DNA of 64,000 nucleotides from Streptomyces sp. NBC_00249 (GTDB lineage Bacteria > Actinomycetota > Actinomycetes > Streptomycetales > Streptomycetaceae). The position numbers and the translations under genes are program-made. Positions 52,719 through 60,822 of this stretch are shown here, one piece after another (position 1 is the first letter of the stretch; every line of letters starts with the position of its first letter). A model generated the notes under the pieces. That model did no database searches, was not told the DNA's origin, and worked only from the letters and a program-made list of their open reading frames with translations. Location of the stretch: contig NZ_JAPEMV010000008.1 in the NCBI RefSeq assembly GCF_026342355.1, positions 248,001-312,000 on the forward strand. The letters are read 5' to 3'.

Positions 52719-52838
52719 GGGGGCCGTCGCGGGCCCCGGGACCCCGGGAGGGTCGGGGCACCTCTCCGGCGGCGTGTCGTGGGGCCACTCGGCGCTCCCT
52801 CCGCGCGCCGCCGCGCATGCTGGCCGAGCATCGGCCGC

Positions 52839-54473
52839 ATGACCGCACTGACCGCGCTGCTCCCGGCCGCCGCCGCCCTGCTCGCGGCGGCCACCGTCCT
52901 GCCGCCGCACACCGCCGACGCCGCCGATGCCGCCGACACCTCCACCGCCCCCTACGTCGTCGTCCTCAAGGGCACCACCCCGCGCGCCCCGGCCCACACC
53001 CGCGCCCTCGTCGCCGAGGCCGCGGACGCCGGGGACCAGGTCGGACCGGTCTACGACACCGCCCTCGACGGGTTCGCGGTACGCACCACCGCGGCCCGCG
53101 CCGCCGAACTCGCCGCCGACCCCCGTGTGGCCTCGGTGGAGCCGGACACCCGGTACCGGATCTCCGACCCCCCGGCCGACACCCCTCCCCCGGCCCCCGC
53201 ACCGGCCCCCACCGCCCCAGCTGCCGCACCGGCCCCCGTAGACGCTCCCGTCACCGCACCGGCCCCCGCAGGAACCCCAGCCGGCCCAACAGCCCCAACC
53301 GGCCCCGCAGACACCCCAGCCGCCCCCATCGCCCCACCGGCGCCTGCAGACACTCCCGTCACTCCACCGTCCCCCGCAGACACCCCGGCCGCGCCCGCCA
53401 CTCCCGTCAACCCACCAGCCTCCGCAGACACTCCGGCCGCCCCCACCACCCCTCCGGCTGCCACCACCCCACCAGCCCCCGCCGACACCCCGGCCGCCCC
53501 AACCTCCCCAGCCGCACCGGTAGCCCCCATCACCCCAACTGCCCCCGCCATCCCGGCACCCCCCGCCGCCCCCGCCCCCGCACCCGCCCCTCCCCGCCAA
53601 CACCCCGCCCCCTGGGCCCTCGACCGGATCGACCAGCGCGAACTGCCCCTCGACGGCGGGTACACGTACGCCCGTACCGGCGCGGGCGTCACCGTCTACG
53701 TCGTCGACACCGGCATCAACACCCTCCACCAGGAGTTCGGCGGCCGCGCCCGCTCCGGTTACAACTCGGTGTTCATGGAGCGCGCTTCCGACTGCAACGG
53801 CCACGGCACGCACGTCGCGGCCACGGTGGGCGGAGCCACGTACGGGGTCGCGAAGGGCGTCTCCCTCGTCGGGGTGAAGGTCGCCGACTGCCGGGGCGAC
53901 GCGAGCCTGTCGGCGATCCTGAAGGGCCTCGACTGGATGGTGAAGGACGCCACCCGCACCATGGCCACCGCCGGGCCCGGCGCGAGGCCCGTGGTCGCCA
54001 ACATGAGCCTGGGCGGCACCCCCAGCCGCGCCATGGACGCGGCGGTCGTCCGCGCCGTCGCCGCCGGGATCACCGTCACCGTCGCCTCCGGCAACGACGG
54101 CAGGAACGCCTGCTCCGGCTCCCCCGCACGCGTCCCCCAGGCCCTCACGGTCGGCGCGACGGACGCCGCCGACCGCCACCCCGCCTTCTCCAACCACGGC
54201 TCCTGCGTGGACCTGGCGGCCCCGGGCGTGTCCGTCACCTCGGCCTGGAAGGGCTCCCCGACCGCCCTCGCGCGGGCCACCGGCACCTCCATGGCCGCCC
54301 CGCACGTGGCGGGCGCCGCCGCGCTGGTCCTGGCGGGCGGGACCGCCCGCACCCCGGAGCAGGTCGGCCGGGCCCTGCTCCGCGCGGCCGTACCGGGCCG
54401 GATCACGGGCCTCCCCGCGGGCACCGTGAACCTGCTCCTGCACGCCCCCGCCGAACCGCCGCCCGCACACTGA
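52839..54473 (+). CDS. Secreted subtilisin-like serine protease with proline-rich linker
   Basis: Predicted 544-residue exported S8 protease. Order: signal peptide (TALLPAAAALLAAATVLPP), inhibitor I9 prodomain (YVVVLKGTTP, VYDTALDGFAVR), a Pro/Ala/Thr linker of about 140 residues, and the catalytic domain. The triad is Asp290 (VVDTGIN), His322 (NGHGTHVA) and Ser484 (GTSMAAPH), with the oxyanion Asn in VASGNDG. Closest to the proteinase K subgroup. The linker is built of PADTPAAP-like repeats and is far longer than usual between prodomain and protease. ATG 52839 is preferred because it gives a clean signal peptide; 52779 is an alternative. Confidence 0.9.
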   Translation: MTALTALLPAAAALLAAATVLPPHTADAADAADTSTAPYVVVLKGTTPRAPAHTRALVAEAADAGDQVGPVYDTALDGFAVRTTAARAAELAADPRVASVEPDTRYRISDPPADTPPPAPAPAPTAPAAAPAPVDAPVTAPAPAGTPAGPTAPTGPADTPAAPIAPPAPADTPVTPPSPADTPAAPATPVNPPASADTPAAPTTPPAATTPPAPADTPAAPTSPAAPVAPITPTAPAIPAPPAAPAPAPAPPRQHPAPWALDRIDQRELPLDGGYTYARTGAGVTVYVVDTGINTLHQEFGGRARSGYNSVFMERASDCNGHGTHVAATVGGATYGVAKGVSLVGVKVADCRGDASLSAILKGLDWMVKDATRTMATAGPGARPVVANMSLGGTPSRAMDAAVVRAVAAGITVTVASGNDGRNACSGSPARVPQALTVGATDAADRHPAFSNHGSCVDLAAPGVSVTSAWKGSPTALARATGTSMAAPHVAGAAALVLAGGTARTPEQVGRALLRAAVPGRITGLPAGTVNLLLHAPAEPPPAH

Positions 54474-54499
54474 CCGGTCGGTATCCGACAGCGCTGTCC

Positions 54500-54532
54500 G
54501 ATGGCCCGTCAGACCCGGTCTGATGGGCCATC
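54500..54532 (+). terminator. Hairpin terminator after the protease
   Basis: 15-bp arms GATGGCCCGTCAGAC and GTCTGATGGGCCATC (one G-T pair) with a CCG loop, 26 bases after the protease stop. Confidence 0.88.
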
Positions 54533-54562
54533 AATGTGTGTGCGCTTCGGGCGAAAGCAAGC

Positions 54563-54594
54563 CATTGACTTCTTGTCACGGCGACGCGTCAATG
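54563..54594. promoter_or_regulatory. Inverted repeat upstream of the WxL-like gene
   Basis: CATTGAC (54563-54569) and GTCAATG (54588-54594) are perfect complements 18 bases apart, about 80 bases before the start at 54673. TTGACT at 54565 could be a -35 element. A regulator site or promoter is plausible; no matching factor is known to me. Confidence 0.4.
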
Positions 54595-54672
54595 ACGGCC
54601 ATCCGCACCGGCTCGGCCTCCCCGCACAGCGGGTGGGGGGAGGGGTTCGTCTGACGAAGGAGTCGCGACCCA

Positions 54673-55965
54673 GTGAGTACAACGTTCCGACGAAGAGTTC
54701 TGGCCGGGGCGGGTGCCCTTTCCCTGGCGTTGACGGGCGGCGTCGTGGCCCTGACGGGAACGGCGCAGGCCGCGACCAAGACCACACCCGTGCCCGTGAA
54801 GTGCGTCGCCCCCGCACCGCAGCCGGGCGCCACCGGCAGCCAGGACTTCACGGTCACGGTGCCGGACACCGCCAAGGCGGGCCAGAGCGTGCCGATCACC
54901 ATCGACCCCGGTGAGACCCCGGTCGTCCCGATGTTCACCATCGACACGGTCAACACCATCAAGGCGAAGCTGCTCGTCAACGGTGTCGCCCAGACCGTGA
55001 CCAGCCCCGCCGTCGCCAGCCACCAGGAGGCCGGCAAGAAGGCCGACCCGCCCGCCTTCAGCGGGAACATCACCGTCCCGGACGGCACCGAGGGCACCAC
55101 GATCCAGATCACCGTCGACCAGGTGATCACGGACGCGGACCTCGGCGGCACGGTCTACACGACCACCTGTACGCCGGAACCGCGCCCGAGCGCCTCCGTC
55201 GGCTCGATCGCCGTCGAGGCCCTGCCGAAGGACCCGGTCACCACCAGGCTGACGCCCAACAGCGGCAAGGCGGGCACCGCCGTCGTCGTCACCGGCGCCA
55301 ACTTCCCGGCCGGGCCGGTCACCTGCTCCGCCCTCCTCGGGGGCGCGGCCACCGGTGACACCGGTACGGGCACGGCGGACGCTTCCGGCGCCGCCACCTG
55401 CACCGTCACGGTCAGCAAGAAGGCCGACGCGATCAAGATCGACGGTTCGGTGCCCCCGGCCAAGCCCTTCGTGTTCGTCGAGGAGCAGGCGGGCGTGAAG
55501 AACCCGGTCGACATCGAGGTGCTGCCCGGGCCGCTGGCCCTCGGGCCCAAGGACGGCCAGCCGGCCGTCAGCTTCGGCGCGGTGACCATCAACGGCAAGG
55601 CGCAGTCGGTCTTCGGCGCGTTCAACGCGGCCACCGTCCAGGACTTCCGCGGCGGCAGCCTCGGCTGGGACGTGACGGCGACCCGTACGCCGTTCCTGAA
55701 CGCGGTCAGCGGCCACGCGATGGCCAAGGCGCAGCTCGGCATCCAGCCGTCCTGCACCGTGACCAACCCGGACAGCCCGAGCACCTGCTCCGCCGGTGCC
55801 CCGGGTGCGATCACGGACACCCCGATGAAGGTCGCCTCCCAGGCGGCCGGCGGTGAGGAGCTGACCGGCGGCGAGTTCGCGGTGGGCGGCGCGGCGATGC
55901 TCCAGCTGCCGCCGTTCATGTTCGCCGACACCTACCAGTCGGTCGTGACCTTCTCGATCGCCTGA
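54673..55965 (+). CDS. Secreted WxL-like surface protein
   Basis: Predicted 430-residue exported protein. Signal peptide RRRVLAGAGALSLALTGGVV, then beta-rich modules with an IPT-like segment (VTTRLTPNSGKAGTAVVVTG), and a C-terminal region with a WxL-like first motif (GGSLGWDVTATRTPF) and a diverged last motif (TYQSVVTFSIA in place of LTWTL). The next gene encodes a DUF916 protein, the known partner of WxL proteins, which supports the reading. It probably attaches non-covalently to the cell wall. GTG at 54673 with GAAGGAG upstream. No catalytic motif is seen. Confidence 0.75.
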   Translation: MSTTFRRRVLAGAGALSLALTGGVVALTGTAQAATKTTPVPVKCVAPAPQPGATGSQDFTVTVPDTAKAGQSVPITIDPGETPVVPMFTIDTVNTIKAKLLVNGVAQTVTSPAVASHQEAGKKADPPAFSGNITVPDGTEGTTIQITVDQVITDADLGGTVYTTTCTPEPRPSASVGSIAVEALPKDPVTTRLTPNSGKAGTAVVVTGANFPAGPVTCSALLGGAATGDTGTGTADASGAATCTVTVSKKADAIKIDGSVPPAKPFVFVEEQAGVKNPVDIEVLPGPLALGPKDGQPAVSFGAVTINGKAQSVFGAFNAATVQDFRGGSLGWDVTATRTPFLNAVSGHAMAKAQLGIQPSCTVTNPDSPSTCSAGAPGAITDTPMKVASQAAGGEELTGGEFAVGGAAMLQLPPFMFADTYQSVVTFSIA

Positions 55966-55980
55966 TCAGGCCCGGCCCCG

Positions 55981-56010
55981 GGTGGTGCGGCGCTCCGGCG
56001 CCGCGCCACC
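55981..56010 (+). terminator. Hairpin between the WxL-like and DUF916 genes
   Basis: 13-bp arms GGTGGTGCGGCGC and GCGCCGCGCCACC (one G-T pair) with a TCCG loop, followed by TTT. It may attenuate transcription between the two genes rather than end it. Confidence 0.75.
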
Positions 56011-56046
56011 TTTCCCGCTGTCCGCCGCGACTGGAGACCACCGCCC

Positions 56047-57144
56047 ATGCCGCTCCGCACGCGCCGTACCCGCCGTACCCGCCGTACCCGCCGTACCCGC
56101 TACGCCGCCACCCGCGGCCCCCGCGCCGTGCTGCACGCCCTGCTCGCCGCGCTCTGCGGCCTCGTCCTGCTCCCGGTGGCGTCCGCCGGCAGCGCCTCGG
56201 CCGCCGACAACGGCACCTGGGGGGTGTTCCCGACGCCCCCGGCCGGCGCCCCGATGACCGACCGCGCCTACTTCTTCCACCAGGGCGCCGCCGGCAGCTC
56301 CGTGAGCGACAGCGTGACGATCCTGAACTCCTCCGACAAGGAGCTCACGTTCCAGGTCTTCGCCACCGACGCCGTCAACACCCCCTCCGGTGGCGCCTTC
56401 GCGCTGCTGCCCGTCGAGACGAAGCCCAAGGACCTGGGCACCTGGATCGCGCTGCCGCCCGAAACCGCGACGACGGTCACCGTCCCGCCCAAGGGCCGCA
56501 AGGACGTCCCCTTCACCGTGAAGGTGCCCCAGGACGCGGTTCCGGGCGACCACGTCGGCGGGATCGTCGCGCTGAACACGGCGGTCGAGGGCGTGCAGAA
56601 GGACGGCAAGGTGCAGGTCGGGGTGAAGCGTTCGGTGGGCGCCCGGCTGTACTTCCGGGTGCCGGGGCCGCTGACGCCCGGGCTGAGCGTGGAGGACGTA
56701 CGGGTCACCCGGGGCGCGCCGGTCCTGCCGTGGGTCAAGGACGCGCACGCCACCGTCACGTACACGCTGGTCAACCGGGGCAACGTGGTGGTCGAGCCGA
56801 AGGTGTCGGTGTCCGCGGAGGGGCTTTTCGGGCGCCGGGTCCTGGACCGTCCGGCCCGGGAGCCGAAGCTGGTGCTGCTGCCCGGCCAGCGGGTCGAGCT
56901 GACCGAACCCTGGCAGGACTCGCCACAGTTGGACTGGGTCACCGTCAACGTCGCGGCGGGGGCGGCCGCTTACCCCGATCTGCGCTCGGATTCGGCCACG
57001 GAGTTCCTCGCCGTGCCCTGGCCGGCGCTGGGCGCCGTCCTCGTCCTGGCGGGCGCGGGGGTGACCCTGCGGGTGCTGCGCCGGCGCCGCCGCGGCGGCC
57101 CGGAACAAACGGAACCCGTACCGGACTTGGCGGGGGCGCACTGA
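56047..57144 (+). CDS. DUF916 (WxL-interacting) membrane-anchored protein
   Basis: Predicted 365-residue surface protein. After an Arg/Thr-rich start (RTRRTRRTRRTRRTRY, encoded by a CGCCGTACC tandem repeat) come a signal helix, a DUF916-type domain (SVSDSVTILNSSDKELTFQV, then VPFTVKVPQDAVPGDHVGG), a second beta domain, and a C-terminal membrane helix (LGAVLVLAGAGVTLRVL) with a basic cytoplasmic tail. In Firmicutes such proteins bind peptidoglycan and WxL partners. It follows a WxL-like gene after a hairpin, so the two likely form one surface complex. Confidence 0.82.
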   Translation: MPLRTRRTRRTRRTRRTRYAATRGPRAVLHALLAALCGLVLLPVASAGSASAADNGTWGVFPTPPAGAPMTDRAYFFHQGAAGSSVSDSVTILNSSDKELTFQVFATDAVNTPSGGAFALLPVETKPKDLGTWIALPPETATTVTVPPKGRKDVPFTVKVPQDAVPGDHVGGIVALNTAVEGVQKDGKVQVGVKRSVGARLYFRVPGPLTPGLSVEDVRVTRGAPVLPWVKDAHATVTYTLVNRGNVVVEPKVSVSAEGLFGRRVLDRPAREPKLVLLPGQRVELTEPWQDSPQLDWVTVNVAAGAAAYPDLRSDSATEFLAVPWPALGAVLVLAGAGVTLRVLRRRRRGGPEQTEPVPDLAGAH

Positions 57145-57206
57145 CCGGCGAGGGTGTCTGCGGGTGACGGCATTCGGCCATCACCGGCTACGGGGAGACA
57201 AGACCG

Positions 57207-58520
57207 ATGGAACGAGAGCACAGCGAGCCCCGGACCGACCAGCCGGGCCCTGACCAGCCGGGCCCTGACCAGCCGGGACCCGACCGGCCGGGCCCCGACC
57301 GCCGGGCGGTGCTCGCGGGCGGCCTGGCCGGCGCGGCGGCGCTGACCCTGGGCGCGGCCTCCGGGGACCGGGCCGCCAAGGGCGCGGGCCTGCTGACCCG
57401 CGTCGAGCGCGCCCTCGGCACGGGGACGGCCGCCTACCTGCCCGGCGACGGCTGGATACGCCTCACCCTCCCGCTGGAGGACGGCGGCGCGGCCCCGGTC
57501 ACGGTGGACGTGCTCGCGGACACGGCGCGGGCGCCGCACGGCATCGCATACCTCCTGCCCGGCGGTGGCCTGAACTTCACCGCGGACTTCGACACCCCGG
57601 GCACCCCGGGCGGGGTGAGCCTGGCCCGCCACCTGCTCGGGCAGGGCCTGCTGGTCGTCGGGGTCACCCCGCGCGAGGACGCCTCCCGGACCGAGGACAT
57701 CGGGCCCGACCGGGGGCTCGCGGCGCACCGCCGGGACCTCGCGAAGGTGGTGGGCGTACTGGACTCCGTACTGGGCCTGCCGTACCAGTACGCGGGCCAT
57801 TCGGCCGGGGCCGCCCTCGCCCTGGACGCCGCCTCCCACGACCCCTCGCCGCGGCTGGGCCGGGTGCTCGTCCTGGACACCACCGGCCCGTACACCGGCG
57901 AGCTCGCGCTCCGGGCGGCCCGGACCAGGGACGCGTACGAGGAGCAGCTCGCCCGGGGTGTGCACGCGGCCGACCCGGGGCTGGCCGCGCTGATCGCCGG
58001 CGCGGTGTCCGATCCGGCGGCCCCCTCCGCCGTGCCCTGGCCCCCGGACCCGGCGCGGCGCTTCACCCGGGCGGGCCTGGCCCACTTCGCGCTGGTCCGC
58101 ACCGCCGCGCTGCCCGGCCCGGCGAACTGGATCTACCGGCAGGGCCACAGTGCGGGCGGCTACGCCTTCGGCGCGGGCGGCCCGGCCGAGGACCGCTTCA
58201 CCCTGGACCACACCTCCCTGACCACCTGGCACGCGGCCACCACCGCACTCGGCAGCGGTCTGGTCCCGACGGCCCTGATGCGGGACCTGGCGGCGGTGTG
58301 GGCGGGGGACGAAGCGACGTACCGGATCGACTGGCCGCGGATCCGCGCGGAGGTGGTGTGGGTCAACACCGAACTGGGCCGGGGCGACGAACCGCACGGC
58401 GCGGACCTGATCCGCGCGGGCGGCAACACCCGCGTCCGCTTCGCCCTCGTCCCGGGCTACGGCCACGGCGACGCGGTGTGGAGCGCGACGGCGGCGAAGG
58501 ACGTCTGGTCCCTGTTCTGA
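57207..58520 (+). CDS. Exported alpha/beta-hydrolase-like protein with Tat-type signal
   Basis: Predicted 437-residue protein. The N-terminus carries four DQPGP-type repeats and then a twin-arginine signal (PDRRAVLAGGLAGAAAL). The body has an alpha/beta-hydrolase nucleophile elbow (YAGHSAGAALALD), an oxyanion-side YLLPGGGLNFTAD and a late histidine in VPGYGHGDAVW. I do not recognise a closer family; the extended lid between 230 and 330 is unusual. ATG 57207, with GGGGAG upstream. It may be co-expressed with the DUF916 gene (62 bases away). Substrate unknown. Confidence 0.8.
   Translation: MEREHSEPRTDQPGPDQPGPDQPGPDRPGPDRRAVLAGGLAGAAALTLGAASGDRAAKGAGLLTRVERALGTGTAAYLPGDGWIRLTLPLEDGGAAPVTVDVLADTARAPHGIAYLLPGGGLNFTADFDTPGTPGGVSLARHLLGQGLLVVGVTPREDASRTEDIGPDRGLAAHRRDLAKVVGVLDSVLGLPYQYAGHSAGAALALDAASHDPSPRLGRVLVLDTTGPYTGELALRAARTRDAYEEQLARGVHAADPGLAALIAGAVSDPAAPSAVPWPPDPARRFTRAGLAHFALVRTAALPGPANWIYRQGHSAGGYAFGAGGPAEDRFTLDHTSLTTWHAATTALGSGLVPTALMRDLAAVWAGDEATYRIDWPRIRAEVVWVNTELGRGDEPHGADLIRAGGNTRVRFALVPGYGHGDAVWSATAAKDVWSLF
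57237..57296 (+). repeat. 15-bp tandem repeat in coding sequence, four copies
   Basis: The unit GACCAGCCGGGCCCT is repeated four times in frame, the last two copies diverged, encoding DQPGP DQPGP DQPGP DRPGP just before the twin-arginine motif. Confidence 0.9.
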
Positions 58521-58544
58521 CCCGGCCCCGAGGCGGAACGGACT

Positions 58545-58569
58545 CGCCCCCTGCCACAGCGAGGGGGCG
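58545..58569. terminator. Hairpin between convergent genes
   Basis: Arms CGCCCCCT and AGGGGGCG with a 9-base loop, between the hydrolase stop and the convergent orphan gene. Confidence 0.8.
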
Positions 58570-58581
58570 GGCCACCCCCAA

Positions 58582-59004
58582 CTAGGCCATGTAGATCGGC
58601 GTGTATGCGGCTACCTGTTCCGGGGTGACCTCGTCCACGGTCATGGCACCGGTCCAGAGGTGGTCACGGTTGCAGTACCCGTGGAGGTCGGCCCGCTTCC
58701 CGCGCGCCAGCTTCCACGTCCCCTGAGGAAACCTCACCACCACGTCGCTGCCACAGATGAACGAGCGGTTCGCCTGCGCCATGATCCAGCGGGCGTGTTC
58801 ACCGTCGCCCTCGGAAGGCCGGCACATCGTCCGGGCCATCTGCCACAGCCGCCCCCACTCGACACCGGGAGTGAGGGGCCCCACCACCGCGACATCCCCC
58901 AGGTTCCGGGCATCGAGGGAGAGCGTGGCGTAGCCGAAGACGGTCCCGAACATCCGGAAGACCGTGACTCTGCTCTGCCCTGAAACGGTCTCATCAACCG
59001 GCAT
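58582..59004 (-). CDS. Hypothetical protein, end of the orphan-gene island
   Basis: Predicted 140-residue soluble protein starting MPVDETVSGQSRVTVFRMFG. No domain recognised. It has three cysteines (TMCRPSE, SFICGSD, GYCNRDH) and an aromatic C-terminus (AAYTPIYMA). AGAGG precedes the ATG. It is the last gene of a leftward series that includes a disrupted XRE regulator and a DUF6879 gene, a set I associate with Streptomyces accessory regulation, but its own role is unknown. Confidence 0.6.
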   Translation of the reverse strand: MPVDETVSGQSRVTVFRMFGTVFGYATLSLDARNLGDVAVVGPLTPGVEWGRLWQMARTMCRPSEGDGEHARWIMAQANRSFICGSDVVVRFPQGTWKLARGKRADLHGYCNRDHLWTGAMTVDEVTPEQVAAYTPIYMA

Positions 59005-59074
59005 GCCGTCAACCTCTGTTCACGGTGAGCCCCGGGCGCATCGGCCGCACCCGGGGCTCGTCTCTCCGATGGAG

Positions 59075-59515
59075 TCAGCAGCCGTCGCCGTCACCGCAGC
59101 AGGCGGGCGGGTTGCAGTCCTTGGCGGCGCCCCAGAGGCGGTCGTCCACGTCGAAGCCGGCAGCCTTGATGCGCTCCGCCACGGAGCCGATCAGGGGCCG
59201 CGTACGGACGGTGGCCTTGGGCTCGTGGTCCAGGAAGTACCCGAACTGCTCCAGGCACCAGGCTCGGTACGCCTGGGTGTGCAGCGCGAACGAATGCCAG
59301 CCGGGGTCAACGACGGCCGAGGGGGTCATGTCGAACGCGCGCGCGTCCCCCATGACCTTGAGGAAGGCAAGGGCCTGGTCCACGATCCGGCGGGCTACGG
59401 ACAACTCGTGTCCGTACTCCACCGCGCAGAACTCGGACACCTTCTCGAACAGCTCGGAACCGACGAGGTCCCGCCCGCGCCGTAGGGCGATGGAACTTTC
59501 CAGCATGCTCGTCAC
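59075..59515 (-). CDS. Hypothetical protein with a cysteine-rich C-terminus
   Basis: Predicted 146-residue protein starting (GTG) TSMLESSIALRRGRD; AGAGGGAA precedes the start, and an ATG at 59506 is an alternative. The main part is helical with an HSFALHTQAYRAWCLEQFG segment. The last 14 residues are DCNPPACCGDGDGC, with four cysteines. I recognise no family; the tail could bind metal or be a modification target. It sits between a small CxxC protein gene and the last orphan gene, on the same strand. Confidence 0.6.
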   Translation of the reverse strand: MTSMLESSIALRRGRDLVGSELFEKVSEFCAVEYGHELSVARRIVDQALAFLKVMGDARAFDMTPSAVVDPGWHSFALHTQAYRAWCLEQFGYFLDHEPKATVRTRPLIGSVAERIKAAGFDVDDRLWGAAKDCNPPACCGDGDGC

Positions 59516-59532
59516 AGTGAGATTCCCTCTCG

Positions 59533-59715
59533 TCACCTGGTACGCCGCCTCATGTGCGGGTGATTGCGGATCTCCGTGTTCACCTGGGCCACGGTCCGGA
59601 GGTCGCCTTCGTCGTGGGCTTCGCGCCGCTCGGCATCCAGTGCCGTGCAGACCCCGCAGCGCTCGGCGGGCTTGGGCCACGACGCCTTGGCACTGCCCGG
59701 GACGGCCGCTCTCAC
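59533..59715 (-). CDS. Small CxxC-containing hypothetical protein
   Basis: Predicted 60-residue protein (VRAAVPGSAKASWPKPAERC then GVCTALDAERREAHDEGDLR). One CGVC pair is present. The GTG start overlaps the preceding gene's stop by 4 bases (GTGA), which supports the short form over the longer open frame. Role unknown. Confidence 0.55.
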   Translation of the reverse strand: MRAAVPGSAKASWPKPAERCGVCTALDAERREAHDEGDLRTVAQVNTEIRNHPHMRRRTR

Positions 59716-59912
59716 TGGTGCCCCCGCGCAGCGTGGCGGCGGATCAGCACGTTCATGTCGCTGACGACCGTTCCCCTGAGCGGGCCCTTGGCCAGGACGC
59801 GCGCCTCGGCCCACTTCTGGCACCTGGGGCAGTCGGCGGGAGGCTGCGGCCACTCGGGCATGAAAAGGCGGGCTACCGCCGGACTTATGGCCCTCGCCTG
59901 ATTGCCGGCCAT
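59712..59912 (-). CDS. Small CPRC-containing hypothetical protein
   Basis: Predicted 66-residue protein starting MAGNQARAISPAVARLFMPE and containing DCPRCQKWAEARV. The single CPRC pair resembles half a zinc ribbon; with CGVC in the coupled next gene the two could form one zinc site between them, which is speculation. The ATG at 59912 lies about 70 bases after the 25-bp motif at 59981-60005. It overlaps the next gene by 4 bases. Confidence 0.55.
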   Translation of the reverse strand: MAGNQARAISPAVARLFMPEWPQPPADCPRCQKWAEARVLAKGPLRGTVVSDMNVLIRRHAARGHQ

Positions 59913-59979
59913 TTGCGCCCCTCCCGATCGCCGTTCGTTACTCGACAATCTTCGGGCCGGGCGAGCCCCTACTGAAGCC

Positions 59980-60822
59980 TTATTCGCGTTGTCGGGTAAA
60001 GACGGCCGACCACTCGTTCAGGCGTTCCCTGGCTTGCTCACCGAACAGGGCATGCTGTTCGAATTTTGCGAACTCACCCAGGTATGCCGACACGTCCCGG
60101 TAATCCCGGAAGACCATCACACCGGTAGAGGCTTCCACGGTGGCGATGCGGTCGTCGTAGACGGTGAAAACATTCAAGGGGCCCGGCATGACAGCCGGCC
60201 CGATGGGGATTACACCGATCCGAACATTGGAGAGCCGAGTCAGCGAGGCCAATCGGTCCATCTGAATGGCCAGAGCGGCCGGAGGGATGAGCGGCCATCG
60301 CACGGCCTGTTCGGTCAGAATGAACGTGAACCGCTTCGAGCCGTCGTAAAGGACGGCCTGACGCTCAAGCTTCTTCGCCACGGTCTTGCTCTGGTCTCCA
60401 GGAACGTCCGCGATGCTGGCCCGCACATACTCCGGCGTAGCCAGGAGGCCTGTGATCATCGTCGGCAGGAAGTAGCGGAACTCTGTGGACGACTTCTCGA
60501 AGCCGGCCAGCTCATTCTACCGCTTGTCCAATCCCCTGCGACGGGAAGACCAGTCGTCCTTCCATTCGGTGTTGGCCATCCGTGCTAGTGCCATCACTTC
60601 GGTTACGAGCGAGGCGGGTGCGTCGAGTGCTCGGAGGATGAGTTCTACGTCAAAGAGAGCGGGGGTTAGCTTCCCGCTCTCGATGTTACTGACTCTCGTT
60701 TGAGACATGTTGCAGCGCTGAGCGAGCCGGGTCTGAGTCCACCCGGCCCGCTTGCGTAGCGTCTTTAGTGTTTGTGCTAGGCCAGCCCTGGACTCACCTA
60801 GCTGCTGAGGGTCAAGCGTCAA
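59980..60822 (-). pseudogene. XRE-DUF5753 regulator interrupted by an in-frame amber codon
   Basis: The leftward frame starting at TTG 60822 encodes an XRE HTH (TLRKRAGWTQTRLAQRCNMS, QTRVSNIESGKLTP) and stops at TAG (60517-60519) after GLDKR. The same frame continues at once with NELAGFEKSSTEFRYFLPTM and a complete DUF5753 domain to TAA at 59980. Read through, the product would be about 280 residues, the normal length of these Streptomyces regulators. So one nonsense codon separates DNA-binding and C-terminal domains. Early codons include four rare CTA leucines, and local GC is clearly below the neighbours, suggesting recent acquisition. The start overlaps the DUF6879 stop. A sequencing error or suppression is possible. 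Confidence 0.82.
59981..60005. repeat. 25-bp motif, copy 1
   Basis: TATTCGCGTTGTCGG followed by GTAAAGACGG. It matches the copy at 61613-61637 at 23 of 25 positions. It covers the last codons of the interrupted XRE gene and lies about 70 bases upstream of the small gene starting at 59912. Confidence 0.85.

Noticed and set aside
57237..57296. CRISPR-like repeats (15-bp DQPGP units; also the 17-bp units at 40273)
   Set aside because: Units are contiguous without spacers and, at 57237, in frame within a coding sequence; no cas gene is present.
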